From contig NZ_JAKKFD010000030.1 in NCBI RefSeq assembly GCF_022229005.1, positions 1 to 64,000 of the forward strand: a stretch of 64,000 nucleotides of DNA, given 5' to 3'. Under the pieces are notes generated by a model that had not been told where the DNA came from, did no database searches, and saw only the letters and a program-made list of their open reading frames with translations. Below are positions 39,756 through 49,113 of this stretch, piece by piece. Every line of letters begins with the position of its first letter. Position 1 is the first letter of the stretch. The position numbers and the translations under genes are program-made. This DNA is from Micromonospora trifolii (lineage in GTDB: Bacteria; Actinomycetota; Actinomycetes; Mycobacteriales; Micromonosporaceae).

Positions 39756-42700
39756 ATGAGACGAACGAATCTGTTCAGGATGGTGGCGGCCACGGCCGCC
39801 GCCGCACTGATCGCCACGGCCGGGGCGACCGCCGTCGCGAACCCGGCCGCCGCCGCCCGCCCCGCCGGCCCGGCGGCCGCTCCTAGCGCCGGCTTCGCCC
39901 CGGCGGCCACCAACCTCGCCCAGGGCCGTCCCACCCAGGAGAGCGGCCACGCCGACGTCTACGACTCGTCGAAGGTCGTCGACGGCAACACGGGCAGCTA
40001 CTGGGAGAGCGTCAACAACGCCTTCCCACAGTGGGTGCAGGTCGATCTCGGCTCATCGCAGAGCGTCAACCAGGTGGTACTGAAGCTGCCGACCAGCGGT
40101 TGGGGCACCCGGACGCAGACGCTGAGCGTGCGGGGCAGCACCAACGGTTCCTCCTTCACCGACCTGGTCGGGTCGCAGACGTACACCTTCAACCCGGCGA
40201 GCGGCAGCGCCGCCACGATCAACTTCAGCTCGACCTCCACCCGCTACGTCCGGATCACCATCACCGCCAACAGCGGCTGGCCGGCCGGGCAGCTCTCCGA
40301 GCTGGAGGTGTACGGCAGCGGCGGCACCACCCCCGACACCACAGCGCCGAGCGTCCCCGGAAGCCTCTCTTACACCCAGTCGGGCACCACCATCAGCCTC
40401 AACTGGGTCGCCTCCACCGACAACGCGGGCGGCAGCGGCATCGCCGGCTACGACGTCTACCGCAACGGCGCGTTCCTCCAGTCCGTCGGCAACGTGACCA
40501 CGTTCAACGACACGCAGCCGGCCACGGCGACAGTGTCGTACCACGTCCGGGCCCGCGACGCCGCCGGCAACATCTCCGGCAACAGCAACACGGTGACCCG
40601 CACCGGCAGTGGTGACACCACCGCGCCGAGCGTCCCCGGGACCCTGTCGCAGAGCACGTCGGGCAGCACGATCACGCTCAACTGGGGGGCCTCCACCGAC
40701 TCCGGTGGCAGCGGGCTCGCCGGCTACAACGTCTACCGGGGCGGCAGCCTGATCGCGACGCTGGGCACCGTCCTCACCTACCAGGACACCCAGCCGGCGA
40801 CGGCGACCGTGTCGTACTACGTCCGGGCCCGCGACGGCGCCGGCAACCTGTCCGGCAACAGCAACACCGTCACCCGGACCGGCAGCAACCCGCCCGCCTG
40901 CACCAACGTGGCGCAGGGCAAGAGCATGACGGCGAGCGGCTCCACCTTCAGCTTCACCCCGGACAAGGCGAACGACGGGCAGCTCACCACCTACTGGGAG
41001 GGTGCGGCGAGCTACCCGCAGAACCTGACGGTGGCGCTGGGCGCGAACCACTCCATCTCCGGCGTCACGGTGAAGCTCAACCCGGACCCGGCCTGGGGCA
41101 CCCGCACCCAGACCATCCAGGTCCTCGGTCGCGACCAGGCGTCGTCCTCGTACACCAGTCTGGTGTCGGCGGCGGCCTACCAGTTCGCCCAGGGCACCAA
41201 CCTGGTGACCATCCCGGTCAGCGCCACCACCGCTGACGTGCAGTTGCGGTTCACCGGCAACACCGGCGCCCCGTCCGGCCAGGTGGCCGAGCTTGAGGTG
41301 TGCGGCACCCCGGCGCCCAACCCGGACCTGGTCGTCAGCTCGGTGACCTGGTCGCCCTCGTCGCCCAGCGAGGTCTCCCCGGTCACCCTCTCCGCAGTGG
41401 TGCAGAACATCGGGTCCGCCACCGCCGGCGCGACCACTGTGAACTTCAGCCTGGCCGGCGCTGTCGTCGGCAGCGCCTCGGTGGGCACGCTCGCCGCGGG
41501 TGCCTCGACCACCGTGTCGTTCAACGCCGGTACGCGGCCGATGGGCAGCTACGCCGTCTCGGCGGTGGTCGACCCGGCGAACACGATCGTCGAGCAGAAC
41601 AACGGCAACAACAGCCTCACCGCGGCGTCGCCGCTGGTGGTGGCGCAGGCCCCGGGCCCCGACCTCCAGGTGCTCAGCATCGCCTCGAACCCGCCGAACC
41701 CGGCAGTCGGGGCGTCCGTCACCTTCACCGTGACGGTCCGCAACCGGGGCACCACCGCAACCGGCGCGACAACCGTCACCCGGCTGGTGGCGGGCAGCAC
41801 CACGCTCAACACCAACACCGCCTCCATCGCCGCCGGCGCGACGGTCACAGTGGCCGTCAGCGGTAGCTGGACCGCCACCAGCGGCGGCGCCACCATCACC
41901 GCCACCGCCGACGCCACCAACGTGGTCACCGAGACCAACGAGACCAACAACGCGTTCAGCCAGTCGATAGTGGTCGGCCGTGGGGCCGCCGTCCCGTACG
42001 TCTCCTACGAGGCGGAGGCCGGCCGTTACCAGGGCACGCTGCTGGAGGCCGACCCGCTGCGGACCTTCGGGCACACCAACTTCGCCAGCGAGTCCTCGGG
42101 GCGCAAGTCGGTACGGCTCACCAGCACCGGCCAGTTCGTCGAGTTCACCTCGGCCAACCAGGCCAACTCCATTGTGGTGCGCAACTCCATCCCGGACGCG
42201 CCCGGTGGCGGCGGCATCGAGGCGACCATCAGCCTCTACGTCAACGACGTCTTCTCCCGAAAGTTGACACTGTCGTCGAAGCACAGCTGGCTCTACGGCA
42301 ACACCGACGGGCCGGAGGCGCTGACCAACACCCCGCAGGCCGACGCCCGGCGGCTCTTCGACGAGTCGAACGCGCTGCTGGCGCAGTCGTACCCGGCCGG
42401 CACCCGGTTCAAGTTGCAGCGCGACTCGGGTGACACCGCCTCCTTCTACGTCATCGACATGATCGATCTGGAGCAGGTGGCGCCGGCGGCGAGCCAGCCG
42501 GCCGGTTGCACCTCGATCACCTCGTACGGTGCGATCCCGAACGACGGGCTCGACGACACCGCCGCCATCCAGCGGGCGGTGACCGACGACCAGAACGGTG
42601 TCATCAGCTGCGTCTGGATCCCCGCCGGGCAGTGGCGGCAGGAGCAGAAGATCCTGACCGACGACCCGCTGAACCGGGGCACGCACAACCAGGTCGGCAT

Positions 42701-43727
42701 CAGCAACGTCACGATCCGGGGTGCCGGCATGTGGCACTCGCAGCTCTACACGCTGACCGAGCCGCAGAACGTGGTGGGCGGCATCAACCACCCGCACGAG
42801 GGCAACTTCGGCTTCGACATCGACAAGAACACCCAGATCTCCGACATCGCCATCTTCGGCTCGGGCCGGATCCGCGGTGGTGACGGCAACGCCGAGGGCG
42901 GCGTCGGTCTGAACGGGCGCTTCGGCACCGGGACGAAGATCAGCAACGTCTGGATCGAGCACGCCAACGTGGGTGTCTGGGTGGGTCGCGACTACGACAA
43001 CATCCCCGACCTGTGGGGGCCGGCCGACGGGCTGGACTTCAGCGGCATGCGGATCCGCAACACGTACGCCGACGGCATCAACTTCAGCAACGGCACGCGT
43101 AACTCGCGGGTGTTCAACTCGTCCTTCCGCACCACAGGTGACGACGCCCTCGCCGTCTGGGCCAACCCGTACGTCAAGGACCGCAGCGTCGACATCGCCC
43201 ACGACAACCACTTCGTCAACAACACCATCCAGTTGCCCTGGCGGGCCAACGGCATCGCCATCTACGGCGGCTACGACAACTCGATCGAGAACAACCTGAT
43301 CTACGACACCGCCAACTACCCGGGCATCATGCTGGCGACCGACCACGACCCGCTGCCGTTCTCCGGCACGACGCTGATCGCCAACAACGGGCTCTACCGC
43401 ACCGGCGGCGCGTTCTGGAACGAGGACCAGGAGTTCGGTGCCATCACGATCTTCCCGGCCACCAGGGACATCGTCGGGGTCACGATCCGGGACACCGACA
43501 TCATCGACTCCACCTACGACGGCATCCAGTTCAAGAACGGTGGCGGCAACATACCGAATCTCGCCATCACCAACGTCCGGATCGACAAGTCCGTCAACGG
43601 TGCCGGCATCCTCGCGATGAGCGGCGCGCGCGGCAACGCCAACCTGACCAACGTGACCATCACCAACTCGGCCGACGGCAACATCGTCATCCAGCCGGGC
43701 TCACAGTTCGTCATCAACGGCGGCTGA
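39756..43727 (+). CDS. Secreted multidomain alpha-1,3-glucanase-like protein (GH87 type)
   Basis: A 1323-residue exported protein. Order: signal peptide (~1-35); F5/8C discoidin-like domain (~52-187); two fibronectin type III domains (~193-284, ~287-377); second discoidin-like domain (~382-519); two CARDB domains (~523-628, ~635-740); a CBM6-like beta-sandwich (YEAEAGRYQG..., ~749-908); and a right-handed beta-helix (~917-1323). Asp1106 (ADGINF) and Asp1129-Asp1130 (TGDDALAVW) keep the 23/24-residue spacing I recall for the catalytic Asp residues of GH87 mutanases. Likely degrades fungal-wall or bacterial alpha-1,3-glucan. Start ATG 39756 follows AAGGA. Confidence 0.83.
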   Translation: MRRTNLFRMVAATAAAALIATAGATAVANPAAAARPAGPAAAPSAGFAPAATNLAQGRPTQESGHADVYDSSKVVDGNTGSYWESVNNAFPQWVQVDLGSSQSVNQVVLKLPTSGWGTRTQTLSVRGSTNGSSFTDLVGSQTYTFNPASGSAATINFSSTSTRYVRITITANSGWPAGQLSELEVYGSGGTTPDTTAPSVPGSLSYTQSGTTISLNWVASTDNAGGSGIAGYDVYRNGAFLQSVGNVTTFNDTQPATATVSYHVRARDAAGNISGNSNTVTRTGSGDTTAPSVPGTLSQSTSGSTITLNWGASTDSGGSGLAGYNVYRGGSLIATLGTVLTYQDTQPATATVSYYVRARDGAGNLSGNSNTVTRTGSNPPACTNVAQGKSMTASGSTFSFTPDKANDGQLTTYWEGAASYPQNLTVALGANHSISGVTVKLNPDPAWGTRTQTIQVLGRDQASSSYTSLVSAAAYQFAQGTNLVTIPVSATTADVQLRFTGNTGAPSGQVAELEVCGTPAPNPDLVVSSVTWSPSSPSEVSPVTLSAVVQNIGSATAGATTVNFSLAGAVVGSASVGTLAAGASTTVSFNAGTRPMGSYAVSAVVDPANTIVEQNNGNNSLTAASPLVVAQAPGPDLQVLSIASNPPNPAVGASVTFTVTVRNRGTTATGATTVTRLVAGSTTLNTNTASIAAGATVTVAVSGSWTATSGGATITATADATNVVTETNETNNAFSQSIVVGRGAAVPYVSYEAEAGRYQGTLLEADPLRTFGHTNFASESSGRKSVRLTSTGQFVEFTSANQANSIVVRNSIPDAPGGGGIEATISLYVNDVFSRKLTLSSKHSWLYGNTDGPEALTNTPQADARRLFDESNALLAQSYPAGTRFKLQRDSGDTASFYVIDMIDLEQVAPAASQPAGCTSITSYGAIPNDGLDDTAAIQRAVTDDQNGVISCVWIPAGQWRQEQKILTDDPLNRGTHNQVGISNVTIRGAGMWHSQLYTLTEPQNVVGGINHPHEGNFGFDIDKNTQISDIAIFGSGRIRGGDGNAEGGVGLNGRFGTGTKISNVWIEHANVGVWVGRDYDNIPDLWGPADGLDFSGMRIRNTYADGINFSNGTRNSRVFNSSFRTTGDDALAVWANPYVKDRSVDIAHDNHFVNNTIQLPWRANGIAIYGGYDNSIENNLIYDTANYPGIMLATDHDPLPFSGTTLIANNGLYRTGGAFWNEDQEFGAITIFPATRDIVGVTIRDTDIIDSTYDGIQFKNGGGNIPNLAITNVRIDKSVNGAGILAMSGARGNANLTNVTITNSADGNIVIQPGSQFVINGG

Positions 43728-43732
43728 CAGTG

Positions 43733-43760
43733 ACCGGGGGCCGCTCCGGCGGCCCCCGGT
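43733..43760 (+). terminator. Terminator after the glucanase gene
   Basis: ACCGGGGGCCGC (43733-43744) pairs with GCGGCCCCCGGT (43749-43760) around TCCG, five bases past the stop codon. No T-run. The rest of the 356-base gap 43728-44083 holds only the palindrome at 43774-43849; no gene is credible. Confidence 0.82.
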
Positions 43761-43773
43761 CGACGACCACGCT

Positions 43774-43849
43774 TGATCAACACGGTTTCACTGAAGTCGG
43801 GGTGTCCGCACGATGCGGACACCCCGACTTCCGTAAACCCGAGTCGATC
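43774..43849. repeat. Intergenic palindrome, family A copy 1
   Basis: Inner arms GAAGTCGGGGTGTCCGCA (43793-43810) and its exact complement (43814-43831) around CGA, inside imperfect outer arms ending in GATC (43774-43777 and 43846-43849). Related to 53137-53211, with which it shares GAAGTCGGGG, ACACCCCGAC and CCCGAGTCGATCA. Confidence 0.88.
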
Positions 43850-44083
43850 ATCGCCGACGAGCGGCGTCAGTCGGACATCCGACGCCACCGCCGACGGGTC
43901 GAACCGGTCATGACCGCCGAGGACGGCCGTTGACCTGGCTCGACAGGGTGGGTAGCGGAAGCCGTGCTGCCCCCGTTGGCGATCCGGGGTGCGTGACGTG
44001 CCTCGTGGCGACCTGTCAATGTGGAAAGTGGATCGGCGCCGCGATTCGCGAAGGGCTGCCCAGCACCAGGGTCGGAGGCGAGC

Positions 44084-44536
44084 ATGGATGACGAAACCGG
44101 GTCCACCCCAAGCCGGCCGCTGCGGGCCCTACTGCGCTGGTTGGGTGCCGCTGCCGCGATTGCCGGCATCGTGGGCGTGGTGTTCCAGGTGATCGAATGG
44201 GCGGGTTCCCGTGCCACGCCAGCGGCGGAGACCAGCGCGGGAGCGAGCCCGACAGTGGTCACGCCCACCGCGAGGGCGAACGGCGACGAGCAGTTCGTGC
44301 GGGCCGGGCAGTGTGTGCGTAACACCGGTGACGCGGCCAGGGTGGTGTACGCGATCGCCCCGTGCGGTCCCGGTACATGGCGGGTGCTGGCTCGCATCGA
44401 ACAGGCCGTCGTCGACGAGGCGCAGGCCGACGCGGTGTGCGAGGCCCAGGCGCCCGGCTTCATGGACTACCACTACTCGAACTGGACAAAACGCTCCGAC
44501 TACCTCGACGTCGTGTTCTGCGTCGCCCCGGCCTGA
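44084..44536 (+). CDS. LppU/SCO3897-like membrane-anchored protein
   Basis: A 150-residue protein with an N-terminal membrane helix (AAAAIAGIVGVVFQVIEWAG, ~residues 20-39), a Ser/Thr/Ala-rich spacer, then a small extracellular domain with four cysteines: GQCVRNTGDAA, APCGPGTWRVLARIE, AVCEAQAPG and VVFCVAPA. The Cys pattern and CGPGT-KVLAR wording match the actinobacterial LppU/SCO3897 group. Function unknown. Start ATG 44084 follows GGAGG. Confidence 0.74.
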   Translation: MDDETGSTPSRPLRALLRWLGAAAAIAGIVGVVFQVIEWAGSRATPAAETSAGASPTVVTPTARANGDEQFVRAGQCVRNTGDAARVVYAIAPCGPGTWRVLARIEQAVVDEAQADAVCEAQAPGFMDYHYSNWTKRSDYLDVVFCVAPA

Positions 44537-44663
44537 ACGCCGCCGGAACCCGGGGCCAAGCCGATATCCCCATCTGTCGCACCGCGTGTGCGATGCCGTT
44601 CCGGGTGGGGCAGCGCGACTAGGCTGAGCTGAGCAGGATGGTCCGCTGAGGGGGTGAGCCCGG

Positions 44664-45311
44664 ATGGCCCAGGCAGCGTTCGCGCCGGAGCCAGCGCCGC
44701 AGGACACCGAGCCGTCGTTCGACGTGCTGCGGTGGCACGACGAGCCTTGGACTGCGCAGCTCGCCCTCGACCTGTTGCCGGAGACCAACGGCCCCAAGGT
44801 TGAGGTCTTGAGCGGAAGCGTGATCGTGACACCACATGCCGGGTACGACCATCAGGACGCTGAGCTGGGCCTCGCCTATCTCCTCAAGCAGGCGGCCCGT
44901 CGGGCGAAGCTGTGGCTCTATCTTGAGACGAACATCGTCTCGGGCCAGGATCTCTTCATCCCGGACATCGTCATTCTCGACGCTCCCGGCGGAGGTCGCA
45001 CGACGATGGACATCAGGCACGCCGTGCTCCTCGGGGAGATCGTCTCGCCCGGAAACCGGCGCAAGGACATCATCGACCGCCCGCGTGAGTACGCTGCCGC
45101 CCGCGTGCCCTTTTTCCTCCGGGTTGACCTGCGCAATCGGGTGCCCACCATCGCGTTGTACGAGCTGACCGAGGGGGAGTATCGGCCGGTGGCTGCCGCT
45201 GCGGCCGGGACGCGCTTCGTCATGCGGGAGCCGTTCGAGTTCTCCATTGATCCGGCCGACCTGCTGGGTGAGGAGGCGCTGCCCGAAGCGTCGGCGGAGG
45301 GGGAGGGCTGA
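44664..45311 (+). CDS. Uma2-family (DUF820) endonuclease-like protein
   Basis: A 215-residue protein with the PD-(D/E)xK-like core of Uma2: VEVLSGSVIVTPHAGYDHQD (~residues 47-66), FIPDIVILDAP (~98-108) and VLLGEIVSPGNRRKD (~121-135). The family is greatly expanded in Micromonospora and other actinobacteria and in cyanobacteria; its cellular role is unknown. A GGGGGTGAG box precedes ATG 44664. It lies alone upstream of dxr with no partner gene. Confidence 0.87.
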   Translation: MAQAAFAPEPAPQDTEPSFDVLRWHDEPWTAQLALDLLPETNGPKVEVLSGSVIVTPHAGYDHQDAELGLAYLLKQAARRAKLWLYLETNIVSGQDLFIPDIVILDAPGGGRTTMDIRHAVLLGEIVSPGNRRKDIIDRPREYAAARVPFFLRVDLRNRVPTIALYELTEGEYRPVAAAAAGTRFVMREPFEFSIDPADLLGEEALPEASAEGEG

Positions 45312-45342
45312 GGCTCCCAGCGGGCGTGCAGCGGGGGTGGGG

Positions 45343-45354
45343 AAGAATGGCCGG
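45343..45354 (+). promoter_or_regulatory. dxr -10 element for a leaderless transcript
   Basis: AAGAAT at 45343-45348 ends 6 bases before the dxr GTG at 45355, and no ribosome-binding site is present. The transcript should therefore start at or next to the initiation codon. Confidence 0.45.
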
Positions 45355-46566
45355 GTGACTTCCCCCCGCGACCTTGTTCTGCTCGGGTCCACCGGTTCGA
45401 TCGGCACCCAGGCCATCGACATCGTCCGGCGCAACCCGGACCGGTTCCGGGTGGTCGCCGTGGGTGCCGGCGGCGGCAACGTCGAACTGCTCGCCGCGCA
45501 AGCCCTCGAACTGGGCGTCGAGGCGGTCGGGGTGGCCAAGGCGTCCGCCGCGCAGGATCTGCAACTCGCGTTCTACGCCGAGGCGAGCCGGCGCGGGTGG
45601 GCCACCGGTGACTTCAAGCTTCCCAAGATCGTGGCAGGCCCGGACGCCATGACCGAGCTTGCCCAGTGGCCGTGCGACATCGTGCTCAACGGGGTGGTCG
45701 GCTCGCTGGGCCTCGCTCCTACGCTGGCCGCGCTGCGCGGTGGTCGTACTCTCGCGTTGGCCAACAAGGAGTCGCTCGTGGCCGGCGGCCCGCTGGTCAA
45801 GGCCGCGGTGACGCGGCCGGGGCAGATCGTCCCGGTCGACTCGGAGCACTCGGCGCTGGCCCAGTGCCTACGCTCCGGATCGCGCGGCGAGGTGCGCCGA
45901 CTGATCGTCACGGCCAGCGGCGGCCCGTTCCGGGGTCGGCTGCGCGACGAGTTGACGCAGGTCACACCCGAGCAGGCGCTCGCTCACCCGACCTGGAACA
46001 TGGGGCCCGTCGTCACGATCAACTCCGCCACCATGGTCAACAAGGCCCTCGAGGTGATCGAGGCGCACGAGCTGTTCGACGTGCCCTACGCCGACATCAC
46101 AGTGATGGTGCACCCCCAGTCGGTGATCCACTCGATGGTCGAGTTCGTCGACGGGTCGACGATCGCCCAGGCCAGCCCACCGGACATGCGGCTGCCCATC
46201 GCGCTCGGCATCGGTTGGCCGGACCGGGTGCCCGAGGCGGCCACCGCCGTCGACTGGACGGCCGCGCACACCTGGGAGTTCGCGCCGCTCGACGACGAGG
46301 CGTTCCCGGCCGTCGCCCTGGCCAAGGCCGCCGGGGAGATCGGGCGTTGCCGGCCGGCGATCTACAACGCGGCGAACGAGGAGTGCGTGGCCGCGTTCGT
46401 GGCGGGCCGGCTGCCGTTCCTCGGCATCGTCGACACCCTCGAACGCGTGTTGGAGGACGCTCCGGACTTCGACGAACCAGGTACCGTCGAGGACGTGCTC
46501 GCGGCCGAGTCGTGGGCACGCGCGCACGCGCAGGAGATCATCGCGGGTTCGGTGGAAGGAGCTTGA
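45355..46566 (+). CDS. dxr: 1-deoxy-D-xylulose 5-phosphate reductoisomerase
   Basis: Second enzyme of the MEP isoprenoid pathway; converts DXP to MEP with NADPH. The 403-residue protein has the NADPH motif LLGSTGSIGTQAIDI (~residues 8-22), LANKESLVAGG (~139-149), the metal-binding DSEHSALAQCL (~162-172) and ASGGPFRG. GTG 45355 is chosen because VTSPRDLVLLGS matches family starts. The gene joins the protease gene by a one-base overlap (TGATG), and ispG follows: the conserved dxr-rip-ispG order. Confidence 0.97.
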   Translation: MTSPRDLVLLGSTGSIGTQAIDIVRRNPDRFRVVAVGAGGGNVELLAAQALELGVEAVGVAKASAAQDLQLAFYAEASRRGWATGDFKLPKIVAGPDAMTELAQWPCDIVLNGVVGSLGLAPTLAALRGGRTLALANKESLVAGGPLVKAAVTRPGQIVPVDSEHSALAQCLRSGSRGEVRRLIVTASGGPFRGRLRDELTQVTPEQALAHPTWNMGPVVTINSATMVNKALEVIEAHELFDVPYADITVMVHPQSVIHSMVEFVDGSTIAQASPPDMRLPIALGIGWPDRVPEAATAVDWTAAHTWEFAPLDDEAFPAVALAKAAGEIGRCRPAIYNAANEECVAAFVAGRLPFLGIVDTLERVLEDAPDFDEPGTVEDVLAAESWARAHAQEIIAGSVEGA

Positions 46567-47816
46567 TGTCGTACCTGCTCGGGGTGGTCCTCTTCGCCCT
46601 GGCCATTCTCATCTCGGTGAGCCTGCACGAGGCGGGTCACCTGCTGACCGCCAAGGCGTTCGGGATGAAGGTCACGAAGTACTTCGTCGGTTTCGGCCCC
46701 ACAATCTGGTCGTTCCGCCGGGGCGAGACCGAGTACGGCCTCAAGGGCATCCCCCTCGGCGGCTTCTGCAAGATCGTCGGGATGACGCCGCAGGACGACG
46801 ACGTCGAGCCGGGCGACGAGTCGCGCGTGATGTGGCGCTACCCGGTCTGGAAGCGGACGATCGTGATGGCCGCCGGGTCGATCACGCACTTCGCGCTCGC
46901 CCTGGTCACGATCTGGATCCTCGCCGTCTCCGCCGGCCTGCCCAACCCCGATTTCCCGACCACCGACGCGCAGGCCCGCCAGGAGCCCGCCGTCATCCAG
47001 CTCAGTGAGTGCGTGGTTCCGGAGAACGCGGTGCGGGCGTGCACCCCCGCCGACGCGGCCAGCCCTGCCGCTCAGGCGCAACTGCGCAACGGAGACCGGA
47101 TCACCTCGATCAACGGCACCGCGATCAACTCCTACGGCGATCTGCTCAGCACCCTGCGCTCGCTCAAGCCCGGGGAGACCGCGCAGATCGCGTACGTCCG
47201 CGACGGACAGCCGGCCACCACCAGCACGGTGCTCGCGCAGACCCAGCGGCCGCCGCTGGACAACCCGACAGGTGCCGCCGCGCCGGTGGCCGCGCTCGGC
47301 GTCGGGCTCGTCCCCAGCACGCCCACCCGCGTGACGTACGGGCCGGTCGGCGCCTTCGGCGCCACCGCCGACTTCACCGGTCAACTGGCCGTCGGCACCG
47401 CCCAGGCGCTCCAGCGCCTCCCGCAGAAGGTCCCCGCCCTGTGGACCGCCCTCACCGGCGGCGAGCGGGACATCGACACCCCGATCAGTGTGGTCGGTGC
47501 CAGCCGACTCGGCGGCGAGGCGGTGGAGAACAACGCGTGGCTGGTCTTCTTCATGCTCTTCGTGTCGCTGAACTTCTTCATCGGCGTGTTCAACCTGCTG
47601 CCGCTGCTCCCGGTGGACGGCGGCCACATCGCCATCGCCTGGTTCGAACGGGCCCGCTCCTGGGTCTACGCGCGGATCGGCCGGGCCGACCCCGGTCGGG
47701 TGGACTACCTCAAACTGATGCCCTTCACGTATGCGGTGATCCTGATCGGCGGCGCGTTCACGCTGCTGACCATCGCCGCGGACGTCGTCAACCCCATCAC
47801 GCTCTTCTCAAGGTGA
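46566..47816 (+). CDS. rip: M50 site-2 protease (Rip1/RseP type) with PDZ domain
   Basis: Intramembrane zinc protease that cleaves anti-sigma factors and other membrane proteins. The 416-residue protein has the zinc motif HEAGH (His21, Glu22, His25) in the first helix, a PDZ domain (~residues 150-240, NGDRITSINGTAINSYGDLL), and the third ligand region NLLPLLPVDGGH (~residues 345-356). M. tuberculosis Rip1 (Rv2869c) holds the same position between dxr and gcpE/ispG. Given ECF-type promoters nearby, its substrates may include anti-sigma factors; that is inference. Confidence 0.95.
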   Translation: MSYLLGVVLFALAILISVSLHEAGHLLTAKAFGMKVTKYFVGFGPTIWSFRRGETEYGLKGIPLGGFCKIVGMTPQDDDVEPGDESRVMWRYPVWKRTIVMAAGSITHFALALVTIWILAVSAGLPNPDFPTTDAQARQEPAVIQLSECVVPENAVRACTPADAASPAAQAQLRNGDRITSINGTAINSYGDLLSTLRSLKPGETAQIAYVRDGQPATTSTVLAQTQRPPLDNPTGAAAPVAALGVGLVPSTPTRVTYGPVGAFGATADFTGQLAVGTAQALQRLPQKVPALWTALTGGERDIDTPISVVGASRLGGEAVENNAWLVFFMLFVSLNFFIGVFNLLPLLPVDGGHIAIAWFERARSWVYARIGRADPGRVDYLKLMPFTYAVILIGGAFTLLTIAADVVNPITLFSR

Positions 47817-47825
47817 GTGCCTGAA

Positions 47826-48998
47826 GTGACAGCTATCAGTCTCGGTATGCCGGCCGTGCCTCCACCGCCGCTCGCTCCTCGTCGGGCCAGCCGCCAGATC
47901 ATGGTCGGTTCGGTCCCGGTCGGTGGTGGTGCGCCGGTGTCCGTGCAGTCGATGACCACGACCCTCACCTCCGACATCAACGCGACCCTCCAGCAGATCG
48001 CCGAGCTGACCGCGTCCGGCTGCCAGATCGTGCGGGTGGCGGTGCCGTCCCAGGACGACGTCGAGGCGCTGCCCGCGATCGCCAAGAAGTCGCAGATCCC
48101 GGTGATCGCCGACATCCACTTCCAGCCCAAGTACGTCTTCGCCGCGATCGACGCCGGCTGCGCGGCGGTCCGGGTCAACCCGGGCAACATCCGGCAGTTC
48201 GACGACAAGGTCAAGGAGATCGCTCGTGCCGCAGGGGCGGCGGGGACGCCGATCCGGATCGGCGTCAACGCCGGGTCGCTGGACAAGCGCCTGCTGAGCA
48301 AGTACGGCAAGGCCACCGCCGAAGCGCTCGTCGAGTCGGCGCTGTGGGAGTGCTCGCTGTTCGAGGAGCACGGCTTCCGCGACATCAAGATCTCGGTCAA
48401 GCACAACGACCCGGTCGTGATGATCCGGGCGTACCGGCAGCTCGCCGAGCAGTGCGACTACCCGCTGCACCTCGGCGTCACCGAGGCCGGGCCGGCGTTC
48501 CAGGGCACCATCAAGTCGGCGGTCGCCTTCGGTGCGCTGCTGGCCGAGGGGATCGGCGACACCATCCGGGTGTCGCTGTCCGCCCCGCCGGTGGAGGAGA
48601 TCAAGGTCGGCAACCAGATCCTGGAGTCCCTCGGCCTGCGCGAGCGGGGCCTGGAGATCGTCTCGTGCCCGTCCTGCGGGCGGGCCCAGGTGGACGTCTA
48701 CAAGCTCGCCGAAGAGGTCACCGCCGGCCTGGAAGGGCTGCCGGTGCCGCTGCGGGTCGCCGTCATGGGCTGCGTTGTCAACGGTCCGGGCGAGGCCCGG
48801 GAAGCCGACCTGGGCGTCGCCTCCGGTAACGGCAAGGGCCAGATCTTCGTCAAGGGGCAGGTCGTCAAGACGGTGCCCGAGGCGCAGATCGTCGAGACCC
48901 TGATCGAGGAGGCGCTGCGGATCGCCGACGAGATGGGCGCCGAGCTCCCCGAGGAGCTGCGCGGGCTGGTCACCGGCCCGACCGTCACCGTGCACTGA
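47826..48998 (+). CDS. ispG: 4-hydroxy-3-methylbut-2-en-1-yl diphosphate synthase (IspG/GcpE)
   Basis: Iron-sulfur enzyme of the MEP pathway that forms HMBPP. The TIM-barrel part has VSVQSMTTTLTSDINATL and RVNPGNIRQFDDK; the C-terminal [4Fe-4S] ligands lie in SCPSCGRAQVD and MGCVVNGPGEA. Start GTG 47826 (VTAISLGMP) is preferred because AGGTGA stands about 10 bases upstream; GTG 47817, directly after the previous stop, would leave no room for a ribosome-binding site. Length is then 390 residues. Confidence 0.95.
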   Translation: MTAISLGMPAVPPPPLAPRRASRQIMVGSVPVGGGAPVSVQSMTTTLTSDINATLQQIAELTASGCQIVRVAVPSQDDVEALPAIAKKSQIPVIADIHFQPKYVFAAIDAGCAAVRVNPGNIRQFDDKVKEIARAAGAAGTPIRIGVNAGSLDKRLLSKYGKATAEALVESALWECSLFEEHGFRDIKISVKHNDPVVMIRAYRQLAEQCDYPLHLGVTEAGPAFQGTIKSAVAFGALLAEGIGDTIRVSLSAPPVEEIKVGNQILESLGLRERGLEIVSCPSCGRAQVDVYKLAEEVTAGLEGLPVPLRVAVMGCVVNGPGEAREADLGVASGNGKGQIFVKGQVVKTVPEAQIVETLIEEALRIADEMGAELPEELRGLVTGPTVTVH

Positions 48999-49046
48999 TT
49001 TTCCACATGGAAAAAGCGGCCGTTCCCCGTGCGGGGAACGGCCGCT
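48999..49046 (+). terminator. Double hairpin terminator after ispG
   Basis: TTTTCC-ACAT-GGAAAA (48999-49014) is followed directly by AGCGGCCGTTCCCC (49015-49028) pairing with GGGGAACGGCCGCT (49033-49046). The stop codon of ispG touches the first hairpin. The arrangement can also end transcription from the convergent padR gene. Confidence 0.83.
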
Positions 49047-49113
49047 GTGCGTTCGTGCTGATCCTGCGCTCTCGCGCTGTGCTGCTCGTGCCGTGCCGTG
49101 GTGCGGCCTGGCG

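Noticed and set aside
40053..43346. A 1097-codon minus-strand frame opposite the glucanase gene
   Set aside because: It is a shadow of the GC-rich glucanase coding sequence, dominated by Arg, Val, Gly and Asp with no domain. The plus strand has a signal peptide and clear domains.
43730..43933. Small plus-strand frame after the glucanase gene
   Set aside because: It is translated terminator and palindrome sequence; its arms produce the apparent repeat FTEVGVSARCGHPDF. No start signal or similarity.
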